Assembly (NCBI RefSeq): GCF_001514305.1
Contig: NZ_KQ949106.1
Coordinates: 1,967 to 65,966, forward strand
DNA: 64,000 nt
Direction: 5' to 3'
DNA from: Streptomyces dysideae
GTDB taxonomy: Bacteria > Actinomycetota > Actinomycetes > Streptomycetales > Streptomycetaceae
This document shows, one piece after another, positions 1 through 8,399 of this stretch. Below the pieces are notes generated by a model that saw nothing but the letters and a program-made list of their open reading frames with translations, was not told the DNA's origin and did no database searches. A program made the translations under genes and the position numbers. How positions within the stretch are numbered: the first letter of the stretch is position 1; each line of letters opens with the position of its first letter.

Positions 1-1
1 C

Positions 2-964
2 AGCCGCGGTGGCGGCGGTGGATTCCGTGGCCGGGACGACCGTGGCGCCCGTGGGCCCCGGCGTGACGACCGCGGTGGACGTCCCGGCGGGTTCCGTGGC
101 CGGGACGACCGGCGCGACGACCGCCGGGGTGACGATCGGCGCGGTGGCGGCGGTGGCCGGTTCCGTGAGGAGCGGGAGCGGGACCGGGAGCCGATCAAGC
201 GGCTGCCGATCCCCGAGGACGTCACCGGCGACGAGATCGACAAGGACGTCAAGCAGGAGCTGCAGAGCCTCCCGAAGGGGCTCGCGGAGGACGTCGCCAG
301 GAACCTGGTGATGGTCGCGCGGCTCATCGACGAGGACCCCGAGGGCGCGTACGGCTACTCCAAGGTGGCGCTGCGGCTGGCGTCGCGCGTCGCCGCCGTA
401 CGAGAGGCGGCCGGGTTTGCCGCGTATGCGAACCAGAAGTACTCCGAGGCGCTCGCCGAGTTCCGGGCCGCGCGGCGGATGACCGGGACCGTGGAGCTGT
501 GGCCCGTCATGGCCGACTGCGAGCGTGGGCTCGGGCGGCCGGAGAAGGCGCTGGACATGGCCGGGGCGCCCGAGGTGAACAAGCTCGACAAGGCCGGGCA
601 GGTCGAGATGCGGCTCGTCGCGGCCGGCGCCCGGCGTGACATGGACCAGTTGGACGCGGCCATTGTGACGCTGCAGAGCCCCGAGCTGGCGTCCAACGCC
701 GTACAGCCGTGGACCGCGCGACTGCGGTACGCGTATGCCGACGCGCTGCTCGCCGCCGGGCGGGAGGGCGAGGCCCGGGAGTGGTTCGCGAAGGCCGTCG
801 AGGCCGACAAGGACGGCAGCACCGACGCCTCGGACCGGCTCGCGGAGCTGGACGGTGTCGAGTTCGTCGACGCCCTGAACGAGGACGAGGACGAGGACGA
901 AGCCGAGATCGAGGCCGACGAGGACGTACAGGGTGCCCCTGAAGAGGACGGCGACAAGGACTGA
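2..964 (+). CDS. TPR-repeat protein with RGG/RGD-rich N-terminus (5' end cut)
   Basis: The reading frame is open at the left edge, so the start lies outside the window; the stop is at 962-964. The first ~60 visible residues are low-complexity, full of G, R and D (GGRPGGFRGRDD-type repeats), as in nucleic-acid-binding tails. They are followed by a basic/acidic linker and a helical part with tetratricopeptide character (AYGYSKVALRLASR, REAAGFAAYANQKYSEALAE, GRPEKALDMAG). The last ~25 residues are almost all D and E. The family is a conserved Streptomyces TPR protein of unknown role. An RNA- or ribosome-associated function is my guess from the RGG-like tail only. A strong terminator follows. Confidence 0.8.
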   Translation, partial: SRGGGGGFRGRDDRGARGPRRDDRGGRPGGFRGRDDRRDDRRGDDRRGGGGGRFREERERDREPIKRLPIPEDVTGDEIDKDVKQELQSLPKGLAEDVARNLVMVARLIDEDPEGAYGYSKVALRLASRVAAVREAAGFAAYANQKYSEALAEFRAARRMTGTVELWPVMADCERGLGRPEKALDMAGAPEVNKLDKAGQVEMRLVAAGARRDMDQLDAAIVTLQSPELASNAVQPWTARLRYAYADALLAAGREGEAREWFAKAVEADKDGSTDASDRLAELDGVEFVDALNEDEDEDEAEIEADEDVQGAPEEDGDKD

Positions 965-979
965 CGTCTGTGAGTGAGA

Positions 980-1013
980 GGGCGGGATCCCGATGACGGG
1001 GTCCCGCCCTTTT
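980..1013 (+). terminator. Rho-independent terminator after the TPR gene
   Basis: A 12-bp stem (980-991 with 998-1009, one G-T pair) closes a 6-nt loop and is followed by TTTT at 1010-1013. It lies between the TPR stop at 964 and the convergent DUF1015 gene ending at 1027, so it may serve both strands. Confidence 0.8.
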
Positions 1014-1026
1014 GCGTGGGGAGGGC

Positions 1027-2319
1027 TCAGAGATCCAGTGTGCGCAGGACCAGGCCCGATGCCGGCTTCGGGCCGAACGACGTCGACTTGCGGGGCATCG
1101 TGACGCCCTGCCGGGCGAGGTCGCGTACGACCTCCTCGCGGACGGGGTGCATCAGGACGGCCGTACCGCCGTCGCGCTGTGCCTTGCGGACTGTGGCGGC
1201 GGTGTCGTGGATGTAGGCGATGCGGGCGGGGTCGTCCTCGGGGATGTGCCAGACGTGGTCGAGGAGGGTGGCGTGCAGGACCGTCGCGTCCAGGGTGCGC
1301 CAGGCCTCGGGACGGTCCGCGGGGATCGTGCGGGACAGGAGGGCCGGGTCGGGGCGGTCCACGAGGTGGAAGGCGCCGTCGCCGGCCAGGAGGAAGGCGT
1401 TGCCGGCGCGGGCCGCGTCGGCCAGGGCGTCCAGGGCCTGTGGCAACGGGACTTCCAGGTGGCGGACGTGGAACTGGCCGTCCAGGGCGGCCAGGGCGTC
1501 GGCCACCGGGAGGTCGTGCAGAAGGCGGTGGATGGCGCGGACGCGGAGGGGGTAGCGGGCGGTGTCGACCAGGAGGACCAGGCCGTAGTCCCAGGGGCTG
1601 GGGGAGGCGTGCTCCGCGCGGAGCCGGCGGTACGTCGCCCAGCGGTGGTGGCCGTCGGCGATCAACGCCTGGTGGCGGGCCAGGTCCGCCTGGATCTGCG
1701 CCATGTCGGCAGGGTCGGTGATCGACCACAGGCGGTGGCTGAAACCGTCCTCCGTGGTCGTGGCCAGCAGCGGTGCGCGGTTGGCCGTGCGTTCGAGGAC
1801 GGCGGTCGTGTCCGCCGCCGAGCCGTTGCCACGGTAGGTCAGGAGCAGGGGCTCGAGGTTCGCGGAGGTGGCGCGCATCAGGGCCGCGCGGTCGGCGACG
1901 ACGTGCGGCATGACGTCCTCGTGCGGCAGGACCACATGGTCGGCGGGGTCCGAGACGCGCAGGGCGCCTATGACGCCGCGCTGCAGCATGCCGTCGCCGT
2001 CGCGCTGTTCATAGACGTACAGGCCGGGCTCGGGGTCGGCCGTCAGGACGCCCTCGGACAGCCAGTGGCGCAGGGTCCGTGCCGCCTGTTCGTTGCGGGC
2101 GGCCGGGGTGCCGTCCTGAGGGAGGATCAGGCGGACGATGTTGTACGGGTCGGCGTCCTGGAGGTGATGCAGGCCGTCGGGGCGGACGACGACGTCGTAC
2201 GGCGGGGATGTCACGGCGGCCAGGCTGCCGACCCGGTCGGGATCGTAGCGAAGGCCTCGGAACGGGGTGAGTTCCAGGCCTCGGCGCGCCGTTGCTTCCG
2301 AGTGACCTGCTGAGTTCAT
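1027..2319 (-). CDS. DUF1015 family protein
   Basis: The 430-residue protein matches the DUF1015 family over its whole length: an N-terminal segment with SPPYDVV and DPYNIVRLILP, then ADGHHRWATYRRLR in the middle. Its biochemical role is unknown; the ADGHHR motif resembles the histidine-rich signature of ParB/Srx-like folds, which is a family-level idea and not shown here. The start is the ATG at 2319, followed by a short non-conserved leader (NSAGHSEATARR). It is divergent from the HAD phosphatase gene with only 73 bp between the starts, so both promoters must lie in that gap. Confidence 0.85.
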   Translation of the reverse strand: MNSAGHSEATARRGLELTPFRGLRYDPDRVGSLAAVTSPPYDVVVRPDGLHHLQDADPYNIVRLILPQDGTPAARNEQAARTLRHWLSEGVLTADPEPGLYVYEQRDGDGMLQRGVIGALRVSDPADHVVLPHEDVMPHVVADRAALMRATSANLEPLLLTYRGNGSAADTTAVLERTANRAPLLATTTEDGFSHRLWSITDPADMAQIQADLARHQALIADGHHRWATYRRLRAEHASPSPWDYGLVLLVDTARYPLRVRAIHRLLHDLPVADALAALDGQFHVRHLEVPLPQALDALADAARAGNAFLLAGDGAFHLVDRPDPALLSRTIPADRPEAWRTLDATVLHATLLDHVWHIPEDDPARIAYIHDTAATVRKAQRDGGTAVLMHPVREEVVRDLARQGVTMPRKSTSFGPKPASGLVLRTLDL

Positions 2320-2392
2320 CCCGGCATCGTACGGGTGTCAGTGGCATGGGGGATGATCGGGGGAAAGCGAGCACACCGAGGAGCGATGCGGA

Positions 2393-3457
2393 ATGAGCCA
2401 GGGCGTCAGGACGAGGCCCGAGGGCAGTGGGCAGGCACTGAGCGAGGCGTACGACACGGCGCTGCTCGACCTCGACGGGGTGGTGTATGCGGGCGGGAAC
2501 GCGATCGTGCACGCGGTCGAGTCGCTCGCCACCGCGCGGGCGGGCGGGATGCGTCTGGCGTACGTCACCAACAACGCGCTGCGCACACCGGGCACCGTGG
2601 CCACGCATCTCACCGCGCTGGGGATACCGACGGGGGCGGACGACGTCATCACGTCGGCGCAGGCGGTGGCGCGGCTGATCGCCGAGCAGGTGCCGGCCGG
2701 GTCGCGGGTGCTGGTGATCGGTGGGGAGGGGCTGCGGGTCGCGCTGCGGGAGCGCGGGCTGGAGCCGGTCGAGTCGGCGGACGACGATCCGGCGGCCGTC
2801 GTGCAGGGGTACGGCGGGCCCGAGCTGCCCTGGGGACGGTTCGCGGAGGCGTGCTACGCCATCGCGCGCGGGGTGCCGTGGTTCGCGTCCAACACCGACC
2901 TGACGATTCCGAGCGCGCGCGGCATCGCGCCGGGCAACGGCGCGGCGGTGCAGGTCGTACGGACAGCGACCGGTGCCGAGCCGCAGGTGGCGGGGAAGCC
3001 GTTGCCTCCCATGCACCGGGAGACGGTCCTGCGCACCGGCGCCGAGCGGCCGTTGGTGGTCGGGGACCGGCTGGACACGGACATCGAGGGGGCGTTCAAC
3101 GGCGACGTGGACTCGCTGCTGGTTCTGACCGGTGTGACCGACGGCGCGCAGCTGCTTGCGGCGCCGCCGCAGCACCGGCCGACGTATGTCGACGCCGATC
3201 TGCGCGGGATGCTCACCGGGCAGCCGGAGGTCGTGTCCGCGGGGGACGGGTTCCGGTGCGGTGGCTGGACGGCGGTCGCGGGTGGCATGGGGGTCCCCCC
3301 GCTCGAGCGAAGTCGAGAGTGGGGGAGGCTCGAACTCGACGGTGAGGGTGAGGCCTTGGACGGGCTGCGGGCGCTGTGCGCGGCGGCGTGGACGGCGGCC
3401 GGCGCGGGTGTGTGTGAGCTGGACGCGGGGAAGGCGCTGGCACGGCTGGGGTTGTGA
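2393..3457 (+). CDS. HAD-IIA family (NagD/phosphoglycolate-type) phosphatase
   Basis: 354 residues. Motif I is LLDLDGVVYAG (residues ~25-35), the class-II cap follows VTNNALRTPG, the loop lysine is in GKPLPPMH, and the last acidic motif is VVGDRLDTDIEGA. These are the hallmarks of NagD-like HAD-IIA sugar-phosphate, nucleotide or phosphoglycolate phosphatases; the substrate is not readable. An AGGAG at 2379-2383 supports the ATG start. A palindromic Streptomyces repeat (3286-3328) is translated in frame between the HAD core and a ~40-residue helical tail, adding residues absent from the core fold. Its downstream neighbour is an unrelated iron operon. Confidence 0.85.
   Translation: MSQGVRTRPEGSGQALSEAYDTALLDLDGVVYAGGNAIVHAVESLATARAGGMRLAYVTNNALRTPGTVATHLTALGIPTGADDVITSAQAVARLIAEQVPAGSRVLVIGGEGLRVALRERGLEPVESADDDPAAVVQGYGGPELPWGRFAEACYAIARGVPWFASNTDLTIPSARGIAPGNGAAVQVVRTATGAEPQVAGKPLPPMHRETVLRTGAERPLVVGDRLDTDIEGAFNGDVDSLLVLTGVTDGAQLLAAPPQHRPTYVDADLRGMLTGQPEVVSAGDGFRCGGWTAVAGGMGVPPLERSREWGRLELDGEGEALDGLRALCAAAWTAAGAGVCELDAGKALARLGL
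3286..3328. repeat. Streptomyces palindromic (REP-like) element inside the HAD gene
   Basis: The layout is GGGGGT-CCCCCC, then an inner hairpin (CTCGA at 3302-3306 with TCGAG at 3313-3317), then GTGGGGGAGG. The flanking blocks match those of another copy at 7186-7221 (GGGGGTACCTCCCAC ... GTGGGGGAG). I recall similar elements as common intergenic repeats in Streptomyces. Here it is read in frame as roughly GMGVPPLERSREWGRLE without breaking the gene. Confidence 0.65.
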
Positions 3458-3575
3458 CCGCCGTAGGGCGAAGGCGTCGGGGCTACTTGGGGTGTGAGTC
3501 GGCGCACAGTTCCCGGGCGGGGCTGCGAACCTGGGGATCCGTGTGCGGTCGTACCCTGGGAATCGTGATCGCTTG

Positions 3576-3594
3576 AGAGGGTAGGCTAACCTAA
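3576..3594 (+). promoter_or_regulatory. Iron box (DmdR1/IdeR-type operator)
   Basis: AGAGGGTAGGCTAACCTAA matches 16 of 19 positions of the Streptomyces/IdeR iron-box consensus TTAGGTTAGGCTAACCTAA. It ends four bases before the GTG start of the first permease gene, so it probably overlaps the core promoter (TAACCT at 3587-3592 is a candidate -10) and the mRNA may be leaderless. Iron-loaded DmdR1 binding here would repress the operon. Confidence 0.8.
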
Positions 3595-3598
3595 CTGC

Positions 3599-4642
3599 GT
3601 GTTGGTCGACAGTCCCCCCGAACTGCGCGAGGAAACCGCCGCCGCGCCCCCAAACCGCCGGACGATACGTGCCGTTGGGTTGCTCGTCTCTGTCCTGATC
3701 CTTGCGCTCGTCGCGCTGGCGAGCATCGCGATCGGGGCGAAGGAACTGTCCCTCGGGCAGATCTGGCACGGCTTGTTCGAGGACTCGGGGACGTACGGCG
3801 ACGTCGTCGTCGCCGAGCGGGTGTCGCGGACCGTGCTGGGACTGCTCGCCGGCGCCGCGCTCGGACTCTCCGGAGCCGTGCTCCAGGCGCTCACCCGTAA
3901 CCCGCTGGCCGACCCGGGACTGCTCGGCATCAACGCGGGCGCGTCCGCCGCGGTCGTCACCGCCATCACCTTCTTCGGCGTCACGAGCCTCAGCGGCTAC
4001 GTCTGGTTCGCCTTCCTCGGGGCGGCCGCGGTCGGGACACTGGTCTGGTTCCTCGGCGGCAGCCGGGGGGCGACACCGGTGCGGCTCGCGCTCGCCGGTA
4101 CGGCGATCAGCGCCGCGCTCTACGGCTATCTGCAGGCCGTGATGATCACGGACGATGCGGCGCTCGGCAAGATGCGCTTCTGGACGGTCGGTTCACTGGC
4201 CTCGGCGACCGACTCGACCATCACGCAGGTGCTGCCGTTCCTCGCGGTCGGCACCGCACTGGCGCTGTCCCTCGCCCGGCCGCTGAACGCCATGGAGATG
4301 GGCGACGACACCGCCAAGGCCCTCGGCGCCAACCTCAACCGCACCCGGGCGCTGGCCATGCTCGCCGCCACCGTGCTGTGCGGGGCCACGACCGCCGCCT
4401 GCGGGCCGATCGTGTTCGTCGGGCTGATGGTGCCGCACGTCGTCCGCTCCTTCACCGGGCCTGACCTGCGCTGGATCCTGCCGTACGCGGCCATCCTGTC
4501 GCCCGTGCTGCTGCTCGGCGCCGACGTCCTCGGCCGGCTCGTCGCCCGTCCCTCCGAGCTCCAGGTCGGCATCGTCACCGCGATCATCGGCGGCCCGGTG
4601 TTCATCTATCTCGTACGACGCCGGAGGCCGGCCCAGCTGTGA
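3599..4642 (+). CDS. Iron-siderophore ABC transporter permease (FecCD family)
   Basis: A 347-residue polytopic membrane protein of the BtuC/FecCD/FepD family. Diagnostic segments are LGLSGAVLQALTRNPLADPG near residue 90 and CGPIVFVGLMVPHVVR near residue 270, with about ten membrane helices. It should form half of the membrane channel for an Fe(III)-siderophore importer. The GTG at 3599 lies only 4 nt after an iron box and lacks a Shine-Dalgarno, which suggests a leaderless transcript. The next permease starts inside its stop codon (GTGA). No solute-binding lipoprotein is encoded in this operon, so a binding protein from elsewhere must feed it. Confidence 0.9.
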   Translation: MLVDSPPELREETAAAPPNRRTIRAVGLLVSVLILALVALASIAIGAKELSLGQIWHGLFEDSGTYGDVVVAERVSRTVLGLLAGAALGLSGAVLQALTRNPLADPGLLGINAGASAAVVTAITFFGVTSLSGYVWFAFLGAAAVGTLVWFLGGSRGATPVRLALAGTAISAALYGYLQAVMITDDAALGKMRFWTVGSLASATDSTITQVLPFLAVGTALALSLARPLNAMEMGDDTAKALGANLNRTRALAMLAATVLCGATTAACGPIVFVGLMVPHVVRSFTGPDLRWILPYAAILSPVLLLGADVLGRLVARPSELQVGIVTAIIGGPVFIYLVRRRRPAQL

Positions 4643-5676
4643 AGACCAACCGTGCTGTGCGGACCCCGGGCGGGCTCTCCGTCCGGCTGGACGTCCGGGC
4701 CCTCACCGTCGTCCTCCTGCTGCTGGCCGCCGCACTCGCCGCGAGCGTCGTGCTGATCGGCACCGGCGACTTCCCGATACCGGCGGGCGACGTGCTCAGG
4801 ACGCTGGCGGGCGACGGCGACGCGGGGCAGGAGTTCATCGTCAACGAGCTGCGGCTGCCGCGGGTCCTGGTCGGGCTGCTGGTCGGCGCCTCGCTCGGAC
4901 TCGGCGGCGCCCTGTTCCAGGCCGTCTCCCGCAACCCGCTGGGCAGCCCCGACATCCTCGGCCTGGGACAGGGGGCGACGGCCGGGGCGCTCGTGGTGAT
5001 CGTGCTGTTCTCCGGAAGCGCCGAACTGGTCACCGTGGGCGCGCTCGTGGGCGGACTCGCGACCGGGATCGCCATCTATCTGCTGGCCTGGAAGCGGGGC
5101 GTGCACGGCTACCGGCTGGTGCTGGTCGGCATCGGCGTGTCCGCGATCGTCACGGCCGTCAACGGCTATCTGCTCACCATCTCCGACATCGTCGACGCGG
5201 CCCGCGCGGTCGTCTGGATGACCGGATCCCTCAGCGGCCGCGACTGGGACCAGGTCTGGCCACTGCTCATGCTGTGCGCCGTCCTCGTACCCCTCGTCCT
5301 CGCCAATGCGCGCGAGCTGCGGATGATGGAGATGGGCGACGAGGTCTCCCACGCCCTCGGGGTGCGCGTCGAGCGGGTACGCGCCCTCCTGATGATCGCC
5401 GCCGTGCTGCTCACCGCGACCGCCACGGCCGCCGCGGGACCGGTCAGCTTCGTGGCGCTCACCGCGCCGCAGCTCGCCCGCCGCCTGACCCGCTCGCCCG
5501 GCCCCAACCTGCTGCCGTCCCTGTGCATGGGCGCCGCCCTCCTGGTCACCGCCGACTGGGTCTCGCAGCGCGTCTTCGGCGCCGACCAGCTGCCCGTGGG
5601 CGTGGTCACGGGCGTGCTCGGCGGTGTCTATCTGCTCTGGCTGCTCGTCACCGAGCGCAAGGCGGGCCGGATATGA
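4639..5676 (+). CDS. Iron-siderophore ABC transporter permease, second subunit (FecCD family)
   Basis: 345 residues, a paralogue of the upstream permease, with LGLGGALFQAVSRNPLGSPD and AAAGPVSFVALTAPQLARR as the matching signatures. Together the two genes give the heterodimeric membrane domain typical of FepDG/FecCD importers. Its GTG start overlaps the upstream stop by four bases and its own TGA overlaps the ATG of the ATPase gene, so the three genes are translationally coupled and share the iron-box promoter. Confidence 0.9.
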   Translation: MKTNRAVRTPGGLSVRLDVRALTVVLLLLAAALAASVVLIGTGDFPIPAGDVLRTLAGDGDAGQEFIVNELRLPRVLVGLLVGASLGLGGALFQAVSRNPLGSPDILGLGQGATAGALVVIVLFSGSAELVTVGALVGGLATGIAIYLLAWKRGVHGYRLVLVGIGVSAIVTAVNGYLLTISDIVDAARAVVWMTGSLSGRDWDQVWPLLMLCAVLVPLVLANARELRMMEMGDEVSHALGVRVERVRALLMIAAVLLTATATAAAGPVSFVALTAPQLARRLTRSPGPNLLPSLCMGAALLVTADWVSQRVFGADQLPVGVVTGVLGGVYLLWLLVTERKAGRI

Positions 5677-6572
5677 GCGCCGCCACCACGCCGGACATGA
5701 GCGGCTCAGCGAACAAGAACATCCGAAGGAGCACCGTGAACCGACTGTCCGCCGACAATGTCACCCTCGCCTACGACCAGCGGGTCATCGCCGAGCAGCT
5801 GTCGGTGGAGATTCCCGACAATTCCTTCACGGTGATCGTCGGCCCGAACGCGTGCGGCAAGTCCACGCTGCTGCGGGCGCTGTCGCGGATGCTCAAGCCG
5901 AGCGAGGGCCGGGTCCTGCTCGACGGGCAGGTCATCCAGTCGATGCCCGCGAAGAAGGTCGCCCGGACGCTGGGCCTGCTGCCGCAGTCGTCGATCGCGC
6001 CCGACGGGATCACCGTCGCCGACCTGGTGGGCCGCGGCCGCTACCCGCACCAGGGCATCCTGCGCCAGTGGTCGACCGAGGACGAGCGGGTCGTCCAGGA
6101 GTCCATGGCGCAGACCGGCGTCGCCGAGCTCGCCGACCGGTACGTCGACGAGCTGTCCGGCGGTCAGCGGCAGCGCGTGTGGATCGCCATGGCGCTGGCC
6201 CAGCAGACGCCGCTGCTGCTGCTCGACGAGCCGACCACCTACCTCGACATCCAGCACCAGATCGACGTCCTGGACCTGTGCGCCGAACTGCACGAGGAGC
6301 AGGGGCGCACCCTGGTCGCCGTCCTGCACGACCTCAACCACGCCGCCCGCTACGCCACGCACCTCATAGCCCTGCGCGGCGGCACGGTCATCGCCGAGGG
6401 CGCGCCGAACGACATCGTCACGGCCGAGCTGGTCGAGGAGGTGTTCGGGCTGCGCTGTCAGGTGATCGAGGACCCGGAGACGGGGACGCCGCTGGTGGTG
6501 CCGGCGGCGCGGAAGGCGCGTACGGAAGCGCGGACCGGCGCCGAGAAGGTGGCCGCTACAGAAGCTTCCTGA
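5673..6572 (+). CDS. Iron-siderophore ABC transporter ATP-binding protein (FepC-like)
   Basis: ATPase of the FepC/FecE type. Walker A is GPNACGKST, the signature is ELSGGQRQRV, Walker B is LLLLDEPTTYLDI, and the switch histidine is in VLHDLNHAARYA. The ATG at 5673 overlaps the previous stop (ATGA), giving 299 residues. An in-frame GTG at 5736 has a much better Shine-Dalgarno (GAAGGAG at 5725-5731) and yields the usual family length of 278, so it may be the real start. The 3' end overlaps the convergent SCP2 gene by 17 bp. Confidence 0.88.
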   Translation: MSAATTPDMSGSANKNIRRSTVNRLSADNVTLAYDQRVIAEQLSVEIPDNSFTVIVGPNACGKSTLLRALSRMLKPSEGRVLLDGQVIQSMPAKKVARTLGLLPQSSIAPDGITVADLVGRGRYPHQGILRQWSTEDERVVQESMAQTGVAELADRYVDELSGGQRQRVWIAMALAQQTPLLLLDEPTTYLDIQHQIDVLDLCAELHEEQGRTLVAVLHDLNHAARYATHLIALRGGTVIAEGAPNDIVTAELVEEVFGLRCQVIEDPETGTPLVVPAARKARTEARTGAEKVAATEAS

Positions 6573-6903
6573 GGCGGAACAGGTCCTTCAGCCCCGCCTC
6601 CAGCTTCACCCGGCCCGAGCCCCACGCCTTCGCGAAGTTCAGCTCGCCGCCGACCAGCGCCACCAGGTCGTCGCCGGCCATGGTGAGTCTGATCTGGGCC
6701 TTCTCAGGGGGGAGGCCCTGAAGGGTGTCCTGGACGTCGATCAGGCCGCCCGTCATCCGGCCGACGAACGTGATGTCCAGGTCGGTGATGTGGCAGCTCA
6801 CCGAGCGGTCCAGGGTCGCGGCGTCGCGGGCGTCCCCTTCGGCGTGCTGCATGTTGTCCGAGAGCTTCTCGAGTGCTGCGCGGCACTCCTCGATCGTGGC
6901 CAT
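6556..6903 (-). CDS. SCP2 sterol-binding domain protein
   Basis: 115 residues. The C-terminal two thirds fit a small SCP2 fold (AQIRLTMAGDDLVALVGGEL and FAKAWGSGRVKLEAGLKDLF), a hydrophobic-ligand pocket domain; the bacterial ligand is unknown. The ATG at 6903 is the natural start, because a longer reading upstream runs through repeat-rich non-coding sequence. Its 3' end overlaps the tail of the iron ABC ATPase gene on the other strand, so transcription from the two sides converges. Confidence 0.8.
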   Translation of the reverse strand: MATIEECRAALEKLSDNMQHAEGDARDAATLDRSVSCHITDLDITFVGRMTGGLIDVQDTLQGLPPEKAQIRLTMAGDDLVALVGGELNFAKAWGSGRVKLEAGLKDLFRLRKLL

Positions 6904-7294
6904 CGCGGTCGACGGTACCCCACAGGCCGCTATGCCTCGATCGTGTGATCGTCGGGCTCTCGGCTTGCGGTGCTGCATGAGGGGCGGGATATCTTGAATC
7001 CCGCGATCTGGGATGCCGAGTGTGGCGCCAGCGTGCGGGGCCCCTGCCTCACCATCGAGATGGTTCAGGGCCTCCCCGCCACCTCTGGCCACACCCACAG
7101 GCCAGATCGTGAGGGACTCTGCCCGCCCGGCTTGGACCACGGACGCGATCCGTGTCGCCGCCCGGGATGTGAAAGCGGACGACCTGGGGGTACCTCCCAC
7201 GCCCTTGGCAGTGGGGGAGCGCTCAAGACCGTTCGGAGCGTGCCAGTGCGCGGGCTCACTCCTGCTCACTGCGAAGGAACGGTAGCGTCTGGGC
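6904..7294. other. Divergent intergenic region with palindromes
   Basis: 391 bp without a convincing gene, between the SCP2 gene (minus) and a small plus-strand gene. It contains a 7-bp inverted repeat GCGGGAT-N7-ATCCCGC (6984-7004), a possible operator, and a palindromic repeat at 7186-7221. I see no clear -10/-35 pair. Confidence 0.6.
7186..7221. repeat. Palindromic repeat, same family as 3286-3328
   Basis: GGGGGTACCTCCCAC followed by a short inner segment and GTGGGGGAG. The outer blocks and spacing match the copy inside the HAD gene, while the inner hairpin differs. It sits about 75 bp upstream of the small gene at 7295. Confidence 0.6.
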
Positions 7295-7576
7295 ATGAGC
7301 GACTCTGTTGTGGAGACCGATTCTCCCCAGGACTCGGCGGTGGTGGAGCCCGCACCAGGGCCCGCCACCGCCCCCCTGAACGTGCCCCGCACGCCGACCG
7401 GCGACGCAGAGGTCGACGCCCAGCTGGAGCGGCTGGGCGATGCCGACCACCTCGCCACGGACGGACACCTCGAGGTGTACGAGGATGTACACAGGGGGCT
7501 GCGCGACGCGCTCACCGCGCTCGACGCCCGCCCGGGACCTCCGGCGCCCCCATCGACGTATGGCAGTAGGAGCTGA
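7295..7576 (+). CDS. Small conserved hypothetical protein upstream of tlyA
   Basis: 93 residues. The first ~35 are acidic, proline- and alanine-rich and probably disordered. A short conserved-looking helical part follows (GDAEVDAQLERLGDADHL and LEVYEDVHRGLRDALTAL), then a proline-rich end. I recognise no domain with a known function. It lies directly upstream of tlyA, with its stop 7 nt before the preferred tlyA start, and is probably co-transcribed with tlyA-nadK-recN. Confidence 0.65.
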   Translation: MSDSVVETDSPQDSAVVEPAPGPATAPLNVPRTPTGDAEVDAQLERLGDADHLATDGHLEVYEDVHRGLRDALTALDARPGPPAPPSTYGSRS

Positions 7577-7583
7577 ACCGAAC

Positions 7584-8399
7584 GTGGCAGGAGTCGCACG
7601 CCGCCGTCTCGACGCGGAGCTGGTCCGCCGGAAGCTCGCGCGCTCGCGCGAGCACGCCGGCCAGCTGATCGCCGCGGGGCGGGTCACCGTCGGCAAGACC
7701 GTCGCGACCAAGCCCGCCACGCAGGTGGAGACCGCGGCCGCGATCGTGGTCACCGACGACGACAGCGATCCCGACTACGTGTCCCGAGGCGGCCACAAGC
7801 TCGCCGGCGCGCTCGCGGCGTTCGTGCCGCGGGGGCTCGGCGTCGAGGGGCGGCGGGCGCTGGACGCCGGCGCGTCGACCGGGGGTTTCACCGACGTCCT
7901 GCTGCGGTCGGGGGCCGCGCACGTCGTCGCCGTCGACGTCGGATACGGACAACTCGCCTGGACTCTGCAGAGCGATGAACGCGTCACCGTCAAGGACCGT
8001 ACGAACGTACGCGAGTTGACGCTCGAAGCGATCGATGGGGAGCCAGTGGATCTTGTCGTGGGGGATCTGTCCTTCATCCCGCTCGGACTGGTACTGCCCG
8101 CCCTGGTGCGGTGCGTGAAGCCGGACGCCGATCTGGTGATGATGGTCAAGCCGCAGTTCGAGGTGGGCAAGGAGCGGCTGGGGAGCGGCGGGGTCGTCCG
8201 CAGTCCCCAGCTGCGGGCCGAGGCTGTGTGCGGCGTGGCCGGGAAGGCGTGGGAACTCGGGCTCGGGGTGAAGGGCGTCACGGCCAGTCCGTTGCCCGGC
8301 CCCTCCGGGAATGTCGAGTACTTTCTGTGGCTGCGTGCCGGGGCACCCGCTCTGGACCCGGCCGACGTTGACCGTGCAGTGGCGGAGGGGCCGCGTTGA
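7584..8399 (+). CDS. tlyA: TlyA family rRNA 2'-O-methyltransferase
   Basis: An N-terminal S4 RNA-binding domain (RLDAELVRRKLARSREHAGQ, residues ~8-27) is followed by an FtsJ/RrmJ-type SAM methyltransferase domain (ALDAGASTGGFTDVLLRSG, VVAVDVGYGQLAW). TlyA homologues methylate ribose positions in 16S and 23S rRNA and set sensitivity to capreomycin-type drugs in mycobacteria. The GTG at 7584 has AGGAG at 7568-7572; an in-frame ATG at 7560 would overlap the upstream gene and is less likely. The stop overlaps the TTG start of nadK (TTGA), the classic actinobacterial tlyA-nadK-recN arrangement. Confidence 0.9.
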   Translation: MAGVARRRLDAELVRRKLARSREHAGQLIAAGRVTVGKTVATKPATQVETAAAIVVTDDDSDPDYVSRGGHKLAGALAAFVPRGLGVEGRRALDAGASTGGFTDVLLRSGAAHVVAVDVGYGQLAWTLQSDERVTVKDRTNVRELTLEAIDGEPVDLVVGDLSFIPLGLVLPALVRCVKPDADLVMMVKPQFEVGKERLGSGGVVRSPQLRAEAVCGVAGKAWELGLGVKGVTASPLPGPSGNVEYFLWLRAGAPALDPADVDRAVAEGPR

